A stretch of 64,000 bases of DNA from Paraphaeosphaeria minitans (taxonomy: Eukaryota; Ascomycota; Dothideomycetes; Pleosporales; Didymosphaeriaceae), in NCBI GenBank assembly GCA_015832175.1, contig WJXW01000004.1:1364001-1428000 (forward strand), given 5' to 3'. Below, piece after piece: positions 20,349 through 32,607 of the stretch (the stretch's first letter is position 1; the number at the start of each line of letters is the position of its first letter). The position numbers were made by a program, and so were the translations under genes. The notes beneath the pieces are model-generated. The model saw only the letters and a program-made list of their open reading frames with translations. It was not told the DNA's origin and did not search any database.

Positions 20349-21487
20349 CTACAGCTTCTCCTTCAACACAGCTGGGTGCCTTACCTCCCCCACTCCAATC
20401 CTCCCCCAATCATCTTCATACCCTTCCTCCACCGCGGGAAACGGTCCTAAGGGAGTGATAGCAAGCGGATTCACATCTCCATGACTCTTCGTATAATTCT
20501 CCTTGATATGCTTGAAATCGGTGCTCTCTTTAAACCCCTTGACATTCCAGTACAAATTCTTATGCCAGTTATTCAGAGTCGGGTAATCGTGTCGTATAGT
20601 TCCCAGGTTCGTCTTGAAATGCTGCACGTACACGGTGTCGAAGCGGATGATGGTGGCGTAGAGACGGAGGTCGAGCTCCGTGAGGTGCGTACCGAGGACG
20701 TAGGGTCCGCCAGTGTCAGCGAGGAGGGCCTCGATTTTGTTGAGCGCGGCGAAGAGCGGGATAACACCTGCTTCATAGGCTTCCTGGGTGCGGGCGAAAC
20801 CAGCTTTGTAGACGCCTGCGTTGATGTGGGATTGCATCCAGGGGGTGATCTCGTCGATTCTGGCGCGTAGTGGTTCTGGGTATAGATCAGTTTTCTTAGC
20901 TTCGTCGTCGTTGAGGCTATTGAAGGCGTTTGGGAGCCACCGCAGCATCTCTGCGGACTCGTTGTTGACGATCTTGCCGGCCTTCTTATCCCAAAGCAAG
21001 GGCACGCTGTATTTTCCCTTGTAGTCTTTGTCGTCCCGGAAGTAGACTTCGCTAAGAAATTTGCTACCGAAGAGACTGTCCACGGTAGCGCCGGGGTACT
21101 CTTCGTTGGTAGCGGGAAAGCGCCATCCGCCGTCGTCTTTGGGGTATGGCCGTACGATGTCGAGGGTGATGTAGGGAGTGAGGTGCTTGATGTGGCGAAC
21201 CAAATTGACTCGGTGAGCGAACGGACAGAAGAGGCCTGCATGATTGGAATGTCAGCCGGGTGATTGTGATGAGATCACGGAAGATTTTGTTCATAGAAAG
21301 CTTTGCTTGGACAGCTATTTCAGATAGATCTGAAGCATGCACATGTGGAGATGAGGCCAGAGATAAGAACTTTCGTACCAATGTAGAGATGATACCTATC
21401 TTTCTCAGCTGGAAACTCCCCGCTTTCTTTGATCTCCCCATGCCATCCATCGTCCGTACCGTATTTGTGAATCTCCAATGCACCCAT
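20349..21487 (-). CDS. Omega/ECM4-type glutathione S-transferase (glutathionyl-hydroquinone reductase)
   Basis: Exons 21487-21379 and 21235-20349 (143-nt intron) give 331 residues. The N-terminus has the family lead (HKYGTDDGWHGEIKESGEFP, then DRYHLYIG). The splice then places the catalytic Cys in LFCPFAHR, the xenomeric/omega CPxAHR motif. A conserved WDKK segment, NNESAEMLR, and the C-terminal helical domain (DEITPWMQSHINAGVYKAGF; LTELDLRLYATIIRFD; YPTLNNWHKNLYW) follow. Such enzymes reduce glutathionyl-hydroquinones or mixed disulphides, and in fungi are linked to redox and cell-wall phenotypes (ECM4, GTO). There is no targeting peptide. The ATG is chosen because it starts the conserved lead directly. 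Confidence 0.88.
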
Positions 21488-22452
21488 GTTATGTTTTCTT
21501 GCGGTAGGGGTTAGAGATGGGAACTTTAGAACATTCAGCTGTGTTGGAAGCTTTTATGGGGAGTCTTAGGTGTTGCTACTCAGCCTCCGGATGGCGCGAT
21601 GATGTAGGTGGGGGATGTAAGTGGGAGGCCCGGGTCGGAGAAGCTCATCCTCTCATTGGTCCGTTGACGGCTTCGCCGCCCTCGAACAAGGGAACACTAC
21701 GGCTCAACATACTATGATCACACGGCCACTGATTCAAAGCATCTTGAAGAAAAACAGTTTCAATCTCACACACATTATGACATTTCTAGGGCTACATAAT
21801 ACATATCCAAGTTGGCAGTTTCTGTATGCAACCATGTATCCAATGGTGTGTGCAAAATCTTTCTCAATGTTGTAGACTTTGCGGTCTCATTCGATTATCC
21901 TCGACCAGGACCTCCTCGACCAAGATGGTGATTTAGCTGTAGTAGAGATGGACCGTCCAGGTAGAGTTCGAATGGGTTGTTGATCCGGAGTGGGGTGGTA
22001 ATTCCATGCCGGAGGCTGGAAGAGGTGACGACGAAGCCAGTTGCTCAATCGCGCGCTCGCTAGACCGTGGGAACGGATTAGGAAGACAAGACATGAGGCT
22101 CCGTGCAATGCTGGTGGTGATGTATGGGATGCTGGGACGCTGAAATAAGTGGGATGATTATGCTGGAAGGGGTTTTGGTCGAGGTGGTTGTCTGTGGCTG
22201 GCGATACCCAAACTAGGAGCGACAGGTAAAGCGGTCCTTCGCATAGCGCTCAGCAGAACGGCGGGGGGCCTAGGAAGAAATGCATCCCTCGAGAATAGGC
22301 ATGCCAATGAAGTAGAGGATCGACTCAACAAGTAGCTGTTCGGCCCACAGATACAGATGTCCAACCTCAACCAGTGTAGAATGACAAAGACAAAGTACAA
22401 GAACGAACAAGGACAAGAGAACAAAAGCGGCCCACCCCGCATTGTCCGAAAG
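21488..22452. other. Intergenic, about 0.97 kb
   Basis: Upstream of the glutathione transferase and downstream of the next minus-strand gene. Only short frames without features. Confidence 0.35.
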
Positions 22453-24256
22453 CTAGGCTCTACTGGCCTCTCTGCCACGTGGATCGCCAGGAGGCATCAC
22501 GGCTGTATGGTGGTGGTGATGGTGACAGCCAGGGTGGTCGCAACGGCGATGCTGCACAGCGGTGTTGGCTGGGGCATCGTCGTACTCGTCATCATAGTAG
22601 TCCTCATCTTGACCATCAAGCGGTTCGTTCTCCGGACGCTGGTCGTAATCACTAGGTGGGGGATTTTGATGGTTCTGGGCGTCATTGGCGTTGTTTTGCG
22701 CCTTCTTGTTAACCTTTTTGCCCTTGCGGCCCTTCATCCTGGCCTTCTCCAACAGCCTACGCTTCTCGGCCAGACGTTGGCGTTCCTTTCGATCCTTCAT
22801 CTCGTATTGCCTAATGAGAGCCATTGGTGGCCCGCCAAAGATGTCCTCGTACTCGCAGAACTCGCAGATCCACGCAGGGTCAGGCGGGTTGTGAAAATTC
22901 TGGTATTCTTGTTCAACCCGACGTTTACGAGCAGCGTAGGCGTACAGCTTCGCGGCACTTCGGCGAGGCTTTCGCGGGGCCGGTGCTTGCTGGCCCGCCA
23001 CTACTCCTGTGGAAGGCTTAGTCCGGCGGACTCCGCCATTCATGCTGGGGCTGGTCTGCGTGCCTTGGTTGTTCACAGTGTGGTTGTCAGGACGTACAGG
23101 CGGTCGTGCGCGTAGACCGCTGCTAGGCGGGGGTGCGCCTGCCGATGTAGGATATGCGCCAGGGGGTTGCGGGTAGCCGTTTTCCTGGCCCGGCCAAACC
23201 ATGTTCTTCGCCGAGTCGGAGCCGCACGTGAAGGTGAACTGTGTTTTGTTTGCACTCGGCTTGGCAGCTTCCTGCTGCAGCAGGCTCACGTTTTCGTTAC
23301 CGGTGTGCGGTGGCGTTGCCTGTGCGTTGGCGATGGCGGTTGAGATGATACCTTGTTGATCTGAAGGTCCTAGAAATAAATAGTCAGCGCACGGACTCCC
23401 TGTAACAGTCGCAATTTCCCGAAGTGAGAACCATACGTTTGCTGCTCGTTTTGGCATTGGCGATGTTTGTCGAGTTGTGCAAAACACGCCGCTCCCACCG
23501 TCCAGATGATGTGCGTCCAAATCGCCCTCGGCCTGCGCCCGAAATGCCTGTACCTGCGTTGTTGTGCTGCGGAGTCGAGGGTGCGGATGTGTAGTAATTC
23601 GCAGACGCTTCCCTGCTGTCGAGGCCAGCGAGTTCATCGGGATGCGATATGCCCATGCTGGCCATCTCTGCGGACAGACTCGTGGGATGCGTGCTGGCAC
23701 CACCCATGTTGGGAATTTTCCGCTTCTTCTTGTTGTTCGTGTTCTCAAAAGACTCGTAGCCGTCCACCGAAGACGTTGTTGAACCGGGCTTGTGGTATGC
23801 GCTCACCGCGCCTGTCACTGGTCTGCCGGGCAGATTTCGGCTGTAGTGGTAGCTCGGTGAAGAGGGCAGAGGTAGACCGTGCTCGTCCGTGAAGCCCTCG
23901 TCCTCCTCGTCGCTCTCCACCTCGGAGTGGTTGTGCCCGCAGTGACAGGTATGGTGGTCGCTTGCGCCCTCCCTGTTCAACGTTCTGCTCCGCTCACCGG
24001 TTGAGTACGGGAAGTTGAAAAGCGGGCCGGTCGACGGTGGATTCGGCGGGTATATGATAGTATCGGCCTGCTCGGGCGACATGCGATCGCGTAGGCGGCG
24101 TTTGGGGAGAGGCCGAATGGGCCGATCGGGGTACATGGGGGACGCTGTGTCCGGGGACGAGCGCAGCGGCGAGGAGCGGTTCCACTCGTAGCCTACGAAC
24201 CGGAGGGGCAGCGTTAGATAGGCCGTCATCGACGATAGAATGCCCGCCGAAGACAT
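22453..24256 (-). CDS. Conserved fungal protein with Cys motif and basic coiled coil, unknown function
   Basis: Exons 24256-23437 and 23369-22453 (67-nt intron) give 578 residues. The first half is disordered and contains an RRLRDRMSPEQAD patch, a HHTCHCGHNH cluster, and the block GRWERRVLHNSTNIANAKTS. The second half carries a compact block, WICEFCEYEDIFGGPP, followed by ALIRQYEMKDRKERQRLAEKRR, a basic helix. It ends with an acidic Asp/Tyr run and a His6 stretch next to Cys. The C-x2-C plus basic helix looks conserved among ascomycetes, but I cannot name it. A further ATG at about 24332, followed by GTAAGT and a plausible acceptor, suggests a 5'-leader intron; joined to the coding frame it gives an early stop, so I start at 24256. 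Confidence 0.7.
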
Positions 24257-25805
24257 GCTGGGTGAAGGTGTTGAGGGAAAACAAGAGAATATAGGGACCT
24301 TCCCAACACTTACCAGCCGTCGCCGCTGCCATATTGGCAACTACCTCCGCTCTTGTCCAACAATAACAATACCGCGCAGGCCGCCGCCACTTGCAAGAAG
24401 TTCAATGATGCTGCTATCCAGCCCAAGCTCTATGCACCGGATCAGCACAATTCAGCCACCCGCAATATTCACCGCAAGCTCTCTGATCCGATATGCGACT
24501 GCCAGCTTGCCATGCTGGCCGGTGGGACGTGGAGGAGGTTGACGCACCTATTTTGGAGAGTATGGTGTGGGCCACAGACTGGTGGCAGGTTAGCGGAGTC
24601 TGGAAAGCCCCTCGCTTGCATGGCAGATGGCTGAGGGCGGATGCGCTGTGCCACGCACCTGGGATGCCTACCTGCTGCAGCCTATCCAGACAGAATATCC
24701 CAGTATACCAGTCGCAGCGCGGGGACTCGGTGGGAGAGAAGTCGAATGTCAACCCGCGCGATTACAGATCCACCGGGCGCCAAGAGCACACGCTGGCAGA
24801 ATGAGGTGGCTCCGCAGTGGCCAAATCACCAACACTCCGGCAAATGTACCCCGCAACTCGGAGAACTCGCTTCTTGTACGTGGAAGATGTGCGCCGATGA
24901 TATCAGAGAGGTAGTGGGAGGCTGTTGGGAGGAACTGGGTCTCTACGTTGACCCGCATGCATGTGTCGGCCTTGCTGTAGACCGTGCAAGGGGCGCTAAT
25001 ATCAAAAGAGGATTGGTACTATCTCCTGGCTTCACGTCGACGTTCCTACTCGCCACAATTCACCTTTACTTTCCCCTTTTTCGAGGGCTCAGATCTGTCG
25101 GAAAACCTCAAGGAACGCCCTCGAGTTGCGCTGCAGTCTGCAGCATACTCTTGTTCATCTCCACAGCTCGCGAGCATTTGACAATCAATGCGACTTTTAG
25201 GAAGATGGTGACCAAACTCGTTGCGTCTCGAACAGTTTCGCCTCATCAATTCGAGGTAGGTACCACTCGAGTGCTAAACAGTTTTGCGGTTTGCCGGATC
25301 TGCGCCGGACATCTCTTACAAGAAGCTTGTCTCTATCCCACTTTTGGAGCTTGTTTGCTGCCTTAGCATATGCAGTCACATTACATTCGCAAGCATTATG
25401 AGCTTATAGATACTGCTCCACTGGCAATCCACATCGTTTTGACCATATTTTTGACGCAGAAGTGCCTCAAAGACATGTCCTGCTGAAGACTATAGCAGCT
25501 CACGGATGACTTGAGTACCTTGGTAGTCTTTTTGGTCTGCTTTGTCGTAATGCCGAGCAGCTTATATCTTATGAGAGCCTCGACACTCTCCTGTAGCTAA
25601 GCCTTCCGATACGCAGATTACGGTTCCTGCATCACCCAGACGCTTATTACAAATGGATGCCGTCTGCTCAGGTACCTGGCAGAACGTAAATCACGTGCAA
25701 CAAGCTTTCCAGGGTCGCGCTTACCCCGCGTGTGACATGCAGCCAACGTTCCTGGGAAACTCCAGCTCCGAGCTCTCCACATCTCGTTGCCAATGTCATA
25801 TCACC
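24257..25805. other. Intergenic, about 1.5 kb, divergent promoters
   Basis: Lies between the minus-strand Cys-motif gene and TIM17 on the plus strand. A 241-codon plus-strand frame (24641-25366) has no domain or normal composition and is judged non-coding. Confidence 0.4.
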
Positions 25806-26445
25806 ATGGACCATTCTCGTGATCCTTGCCCATGGGTAGCCCTCAATGACTTCGGCGGAGCATTCTGCATGGGCGTAAGTCCAGTTGTCGCTTCCACCGG
25901 CCAATTACGTCATGGCCGTGCTAACGACTCATCCTTAGGCCGTGGGTGGAGCTATATGGCATGGCGTGAAAGGGTTCCGGTACGTTTCTTGTAGCATCCG
26001 AGGAACTATTTCGGCATACTGAGCGATAGGCAGTAACTCCCCATACGGCGAGCGGCGCATCGGCGCGGTCACAGCTATCAAGGCACGCGCACCCGTCCTC
26101 GGCGGTAACTTCGGCGTATGGGGCGGCCTGTTCTCCACATTTGACTGCGCTGTGAAAGGCATCAGGTGCGGGATGCATGTTGGATGGGTATCACCGACGC
26201 AAACTGACGGTCGATATAGGAAGAAGGAAGACCCGTGGAATGGCATTCTCGGAGGCTTCTGCACGGGTGCCGCCCTCGCTGTTCGAGGCGGTGCTAAGGC
26301 TATGAGGAACAACGCTATTGCTTGCGGTGTGCTCATTGGGGTCATCGAGGGCGTTGGCATCATGTTCGGTCGTATGATGGCGGAGAACACGCGCTTAGAG
26401 GCTCCTCCACCTCCACCTCAACAGCGGCAGACAGCGATTGTCTAG
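25806..26445 (+). CDS. TIM17: Mitochondrial inner-membrane translocase subunit TIM17
   Basis: Four exons, 25806-25874, 25939-25979, 26034-26165 and 26220-26445, give 155 residues. Tim17 is a core subunit of the TIM23 complex, which imports presequence proteins into the matrix. The N-terminus [10 protein letters not shown] is near-identical to the family. Four membrane helices follow with GGAFCMGAVGG and [11 protein letters not shown] in the first loop, [16 protein letters not shown] and [16 protein letters not shown]. The paired Cys of Tim17 (in PCPW and FDC) are present. The C-tail is Pro-rich. All introns are 54-64 nt GT-AG, and each junction falls inside conserved blocks, so the model is well supported. 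Confidence 0.95.
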
Positions 26446-27719
26446 TTCGACGGCGAAGGGATTCGCATATAACGCATAATGGCTTGATTTTGAAATGACG
26501 TTTAGTATACAAGGCCAAGGGAATCCATGACAGAGGCCTGTCCATCAAAGGTCTTGATGACGACCACCAGTGCAAAACATACGCGAATGTACTAATACAT
26601 ATGTTTGCGAAGCACATTCTTCCTTGCGTTTATGCTCCGCATCACCAGCAAAGAACACTCCTTTCACTACTCTAGTTGGGTCGCATATTACAAACTGCAG
26701 ATCGTAGACATGCCCGGTTCTCGCTGTTAGTGTACTTACATCGTACCCCATATTGTATAGTCGTTACGTGTTCTACTAATCAGACAATGTCTTGGACCAC
26801 TGGGAAAGACAACGAACAGCTATGTTTAATTCTGTATCCGCAGTTGGGAATAGCAGGATACGAAACAAGAAACGCTTACTGCGGAAAGGGGATCAAGATG
26901 GATATGCGTGCCAAGGCAAGAGTTAAGATCTGTTTCTTTTGGCTCTCGAAAGCTTGAGAGGAAGAACAGTTGGATGACAAAAAAGCTCAGGGAAGTTAGA
27001 GTGACTTAGTTTGCACGATCTTGAGGTTGTTCAATCATAGCTTATACGTCAATTAGAGACCCTTCCGAGATACATTTGTAGGTCCAACATAAACCACCGT
27101 ACAGAAGACAAGGTGCGAAGGAATTACACAACAAAGCCATCCTACGCTCTTCTTGTGCGTGAAGCCAGATGCAAAAGCGGTGTACCAATGTACTATCTGC
27201 CTGATAGTGCACTGTCAGTCGCCTTGAAATATTTGGCATGTATAGAGACAAAGCAGTTGTGAACCCATCCAGAACATCTTCGCGATGACCTTTACTTCAA
27301 AGTGAGTGAAAAAGGACCCAGGTGGGTCATGTCACGCTGGTCCAACATCTAATTACGATCCACTGCGATTAATTCTTTTCTTCTAGACTCCACTACCAAG
27401 ATCGTTTCTTGTGTGCACTCTTGACCCCATTTGGCCCTTTTTGCTCGCACAAACCCATAGCGGAAGTACTCTATCTCCTTCCTTGCTTACCCAACTGCAT
27501 TGACAAAATACTTATCTATCTTGCCGTAAATCGGGCGTGAGGTTGAATTTGCACCCGCCTTCACCTGTCAAGTCCAGCCTACGTCGTTTTTGACCCAGCA
27601 ACGAGAAATTTTCGCTCTTGCCAGTTACCCCACGGCACCGGAGGACCTATAAAACACGCCAACCCTTTCACATTGTCTAAACCCAACTCACGATACTTTC
27701 CATACATCTACCCGCAACA
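26446..27719. other. Intergenic, about 1.3 kb
   Basis: No gene is supported. From about 27380 the sequence becomes pyrimidine-rich, and the 5' leader of the next gene contains ACTCACGATACTTTCC just before its ATG. Confidence 0.35.
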
Positions 27720-29273
27720 ATGAACCAGCCGCACGACGTCGAAGTGATCCTCAGCCATGATCGCAAATACCCCTTTCACGCGAGCACGCTGGCACGAAGC
27801 AGCGTGTTCTTCGCCAGCATGCTCACGGAGCCGAATGCAGCCAGGCTGAGCACGAAGGCGAAGAATGCAGGCGTCGCAAAGCGCTGGCTCGTAGAGCTCG
27901 TAGAGATGCCGAGCGCCCAATACCCCGCTGGTCAGCTGGAGCTCATCGTAAGTTCCCTAAATACTCTCTGTGTTACCCGTGTATATCCTCTTACGCTTGG
28001 TGTTCAATGCTGTTTGCTAAATGACATATTCGATAGGAGCTTAATTCCAATGGCGACCGCGCTGAAAGCTGGGCTAGCCGGGTCTTGAATGAGAACGGGC
28101 GCGTGCCTACCAAGATATTCGAATACTGGGAGCGCGTTTTGTATGCCTTCTACGGCACGGATATCCGCATCGCCGACGATGACATGGGCGCGGCGCTCGT
28201 GGACTGCATCGGCTTGATCGAGGTTGCGGAGTACCTTGGCTGCGTAAACCTGATCGGTAGGTTTCAATTGCCCCACCGTGAGGTAACCCGGCACTATAAG
28301 TACCGGCAGACTGATATTGTATCGTCGCAGGCAAACCAGTAGAAGTCGCACTCCTCAAGCACGGGCAAGCTCTCTTCCGGTCCATTCAGGCCAAGCCGCA
28401 GGGATGGGCGAATATGAGCTTCCGCATTCGCTCCGAGCTCATCTTCCGCGAGTCCATCATCCATCTCGCCGGCAATTGGAACACTTTGAAGAAGAGCCGC
28501 ACCACGATGCAGGGGCTGACCAAGACGCCAGAGGCTAGGCGACTCGCTGAGAAGTACCACCATCGTCTCCTCGAGCGATCGCGTGCCCTGGAGAACAAGC
28601 TGGCCTCGCACTATCCCAGCAAAATTGCGGCGCCGAAGGAAGACCTCCCTGTCAAAGTAATGCTACTCCATCCTTGATAACTGCCGCGTCAGCTAACCCG
28701 AGACAGCGCGAGGAGTACGCAAAGGACATACTCGTCTGGATGGCTATCTGCTGGTTCCGCCAGTGGCTCGCGCACAAGATTATAGCCAACAAAGGCTACA
28801 ACGCCGACGACGGGGGCTTCTCACTCTACAAGGCCATCGGCGCAGGCGGCGACACTTACATGGACAAATCCGTGCTCTCGCAGTTCCACGCCATGTTCCC
28901 CATCACCAAGAAGGCGCTCAACGTCATCGAGAACCACGTGTGCGAGATCAAGGAGCTGATGCAGAAATGGGTCGTCAAGTCGGGCCTGTTGAAGAGTAAC
29001 TGCCAACTCAATGTTGAGCAATTTCCCGTCAGCTACATCACGTGCACGGAGTTTGAGCGCGCGGACTTCCCCTGGTCGAGGGATGAGCAGCCGACTACGC
29101 CGGTGAAGAAGGGGAAGCGACCGGGTGGAAATGACATTGCGCAGCGGAACCTGGAGGCGGCCAAGCGCCACCAGGAGCACCAAGAGGTCAATTTCGGCGA
29201 TGAGGACGGCGTTATGGATGAGGACGAGGAGGAGCCGTTGCGCGCTCCGAAGCGTGGAAGGATCCAGCATTAG
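27720..29273 (+). CDS. BTB/POZ-like domain protein, uncharacterised
   Basis: Four exons, 27720-27947, 28037-28256, 28331-28656 and 28707-29273, give 446 residues. The start DVEVILSHDRKYPFHASTLA and RSSVFFASML resemble the first strand-helix unit of a BTB fold, in which a substrate adaptor or dimer surface is formed. LYAFYGTDIRI and LIEVAEYLGC fit the later helices. The middle is helical (EARRLAEKYHHRLLERS), followed by a Trp-containing block (WMAICWFRQWLAHK). The C-terminus is polar with a KKGKR patch and an Asp/Glu-rich end. The BTB reading rests on pattern only. All introns are 50-89 nt GT-AG and preserve the frame. It is not linked to its neighbours in function. Confidence 0.6.
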
Positions 29274-29557
29274 TCGTCGGCGATCCCCTGGCTGGCATTG
29301 TTCTGGCGCATATCCTGGCATGATCTGAGTTGCTAAGTTATGCCCGGATGGATGATCGCTTGGAGTTGTTTGCGGTCTTCAGGCGTTGAAACAATATTGG
29401 TGTTCAAGGAAATATAATTTTGTACAGTAGTACATCCTGGTAGTACTCCAACCTCATACTCAGGTCCTCATTCGTCTACACCCATCCCCCCTGCGTGATG
29501 ATCTCTCTCTGCTTGTTGTGCCCAGCTCTCACCGTATTCCTTTCTTCCACTACCAAT

Positions 29558-29843
29558 TTACTCGTCCTCAAACCCACTCGGCCGCGGTCTCGGTCCCTTT
29601 GGTACTGCGCGCGATTAGCATGTCATTCCCTGACCTCCATTTCCAAGCGCACGTACTCGGATATGTCTGTGGCACCTTTGCGATCCTCTCGTAGCCCAGA
29701 TACTTCCTCGTCGGCACAGCCAGAAGAATAATTCCGGGACCAGCGAGGCCAACGCAGATGGAGTAGAAGTAGGCGGGCTTGTTGATGGAGGCCCAGCGGA
29801 GGTAGCGGAAGGGCTCCTTGAAGAAGAAGGGAGCGGTAGACAT
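29558..29843 (-). CDS. nuo9.5: NADH:ubiquinone oxidoreductase 9.5 kDa subunit (complex I)
   Basis: Exons 29843-29657 and 29604-29558 (52-nt intron) give 77 residues. The N-terminus STAPFFFKEPFRYLRWAS with KPAYFYSI matches the fungal complex I NUO9.5 subunit (NDUFA3-like). One membrane helix (ICVGLAGPGIILLAV) follows, then GYERIAKVPQTYP and, after the splice, IPKGPRPRPSGFEDE. It is an accessory subunit in the inner-membrane arm. The start is set by the conserved N-terminus. The gene is head-to-head with WBP1, 264 bp apart. Confidence 0.85.
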
Positions 29844-30107
29844 ATTGGCCTATTTGCGCATCAGCACCACTCCGCACTTCCCAAGTAACCAATTGGGTAC
29901 TCACCGTCTGTGTCCCGCGCAAGTGGTGCAGTCGCAATGGCTCGACGTTCGCTACGCAGGTACGGTGATGTTGCGGTGGTCGAAGCTTAGCTTGCGGGCG
30001 GAGCGCGGAGAAACGCATGCACCGGTTCTTGGCAAAGCATACGTCTCCAATTGCGCTCCCGCCGCGTAACGCAGCTGCTCAAGCTTCCCCTCCGCCACAA
30101 CGCAGAC
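29844..30107. promoter_or_regulatory. Bidirectional promoter between NUO9.5 and WBP1
   Basis: 264 bp separate the two divergent ATGs, so both promoters must share this stretch. No motif is assigned. Confidence 0.6.
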
Positions 30108-31752
30108 ATGAGGTGGCTATTTTCTTGCATGCTGCTTGCCCTGCTGGGCGCGGTGCAGGCGCTGAGCTCCTCCGGGCAGAGACTGCTGGTTATTCTCGAG
30201 GACGAGGCCGAGCGCGAGAAGTACAGTGTGTTGCTCGAGGATCTGTCGAGTATGTTGGTCCCTTTTTGTTTGGAATGCGAGTTTAAAGAATGGGAGGAAC
30301 TTCTCGGCGCTTCTGGAGCTGTGGTTTTGACATTGGAATTTGGCGACCAATCCGAATTGCGGCTCTTGGACCATTACTTTACTCTAACTCGAAGCCCACC
30401 TGAAGCCTGCACTGTTCCTACTGCCAGGAAACTTGCTGATTAGATTACCAGGTCGAGGCTTCCACACAACGGTACAATCGCCGAAAGCAGACAAACTCTC
30501 GCTCTTTAAACATGGCGCACGCGCGTACGACCACGTTATCCTCCTCCCCGCCAAATCGAAGGGCCTCGGTCCCGCCCTCACAGCGAATCAATTCCTCGAT
30601 TTCATGAACAACGAAGGAAACGTCATTGTTGCGCTTTCGAGCGACCACGCGACACCCTCTTCTGTCCAGTCGTTGCTACTCGAGCTCGACATCCACGTCC
30701 CATCTGACAAGGGCGCCTTGGTCGTTGACCACTTCAACTACGATTCCACCTCCGCCGCGGACAAGCACGATGTTCTCCTGTTGCCATTCCCGAAGGCGAT
30801 TAGGCCCGATGTAAAAAACTACTTCGCTGGCGAGGGACTCATCGCGGTTCCCCGCGCTGTGGGTCAGACACTCGGAAATGAATCACCGCTTATCCTGCCC
30901 GTTCTCCGCGCTCCGAGCACCGCATATAGCTACAACCCCAAGGACGAGGCTGATGTCGTCGAGGATCCTTTTGCGACCGGCGAGCAGCTGAACATTGTCT
31001 CGTCGCTACAGGCCCACAACTCGGCGCGCCTGACTGTGGTAGGCTCTGCGGAACTGTTGCAGAACAAGTGGTTCGCAGAGAAGGCTACGATCAATGGCCA
31101 GGCTGTCAAGACCGCGAATCGCGATTTCGTGCAGAAGGTTACTGCATGGACGTTCAAGGAGACGGGTGTCCTGAAGATCGGCAAGCTGCTGCACTACAAC
31201 AACGAGCGTGTAAGCAAGAAGCTGAACACTAGCGTCGCTATCCCAGAGCACAACCCCAAGATCTACCGCATCAAGGAGGACGTCGTGAGTCTCCTACATT
31301 CATATCTCCTGAACCCACACTGACCCGCCCAGGCATTCCAAATCGAAGTCTCCGAGTACGAGATCGACCACCTTGCCCCCTTCCTCCCCGTCGAGAACGA
31401 TGCCCTCCAGCTCGAATTCAGCATGCTCTCCCCTTTCCACCGCCTCAACCTCACCCCACTCTCCCAGACGGCCAACGCAACCATCTTCGGCGTCTCCTTC
31501 CGCACCCCCGACCAACATGGCATCTTCAACTTCCGCATCAACTTCCGTCGCCCGTTCCTCACCAACCTCGATGAGAAGAGACAGGTTACCGTGCGCCACT
31601 TTGCGCATGACGAGTGGCCGAGGAGTTGGCAGATCAGCGGGGCCTGGGTGTGGATCGGTGGCATTTGGGTTACGGTTGTGGCATGGGTGGGCTTTGTGGC
31701 GTTGTGGTTGTACAGTGCGCCGACGACGAACAGTGTGAAGAAGACGCAGTAG
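30108..31752 (+). CDS. WBP1: Oligosaccharyltransferase subunit WBP1/OST48
   Basis: Exons 30108-30249, 30452-31284 and 31333-31752 give 464 residues. This is the OST subunit that helps transfer the glycan from dolichol to Asn in nascent ER proteins. A signal peptide (to about VQA, residue 20) is followed by RLLVILEDEAEREKYSVL, the family start. SSRGF is formed across intron 1. Further landmarks are HDVLLLPFPKAIRPD, PLILPVLRAPSTAYSYNP, TVVGSAELLQNKWF and KVTAWTFKETGVLKI. A single membrane helix near the end precedes the tail KKTQ, a KKxx-type ER retrieval signal. Intron 1 is 202 nt and intron 2 is 48 nt. Confidence 0.95.
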
Positions 31753-32607
31753 ATGGTATACATTAACGAGTGGAACATGATGCTCGGGGGAATGAAAGGA
31801 AAGGACGAGAATCGTTAGATTCCCAACAGGGCCTGCGATGCTCCAAGACCAAAGATGTATATTACATGGAGTTTGAAGGATGGAATTTCATAAGCGTAAG
31901 CGCATGTTAGAGCGACCAAAGATTTCCAATGATGAACACACATGCCACATCTTTTCACGGTGCGACTGGTGGTACAATGTGACCGAGCAGCGTTTCGTCA
32001 CAAGCGTCGCTGATCCCCACGTCAGTAGGTAGCCAAAGACAAGCGAGATTATTCCATTCCCGGACCAGAAGCACTCGGTGGCAATTGCGTGGGTGACCTG
32101 CTTTGGGCGTTTGGCTATTATACATGGAAGCTACCTTTGGCCGAGCGGGAATGCGCTGCAGCACTTGCTGGGTTTTGCGACGTTAATGGCGGCATCTGCA
32201 TTTGGCGCGATCCTGGCTGTGGCGAGCCCGTACTTTTTTTTCGGATTCTTGCCCATGGAAGTAGTAACCAAGGCGGAGAGGGAAGTATGGACGCGGCAAG
32301 AAAGGTAAGGACTGGGGACGTCTTTCGGGAATGATGAATCTCCTGCGCCGCAGTACGTAAAGCGTGCTTGTGAGTATGACAATTGTTGGTATTTAACGGA
32401 GAGAGGAAGCTACTAATGCGTAGAGGTTTGAAAAATTTCGCGATGGATGGAATGTGTTGCAGTCCAAGAAAGAAACCCAAAAAGCCACTCAACGCCGCGC
32501 CCAATCGTCCAACCAACAACTTCCGGATTGGAACCCGACCTGGTAGGTCTGAATGACATGCGGAAGTTAAGTGGTCAAGTCGGAATTTGTGTGTCTTTTT
32601 GACAGTC
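31753..32607. other. Intergenic, convergent genes, 0.85 kb
   Basis: 3' flanks of WBP1 and the DUF7820-like gene. A plus-strand frame near 32078-32308 contains a hydrophobic stretch but has no supporting features. Confidence 0.35.

Noticed and set aside
22357..23115. 252-codon plus-strand frame rich in Val/Leu
   Set aside because: It is antisense to the conserved Cys-motif protein gene.
24641..25366. 241-codon plus-strand frame as a gene
   Set aside because: No domain, odd composition, and it lies in a divergent promoter region.
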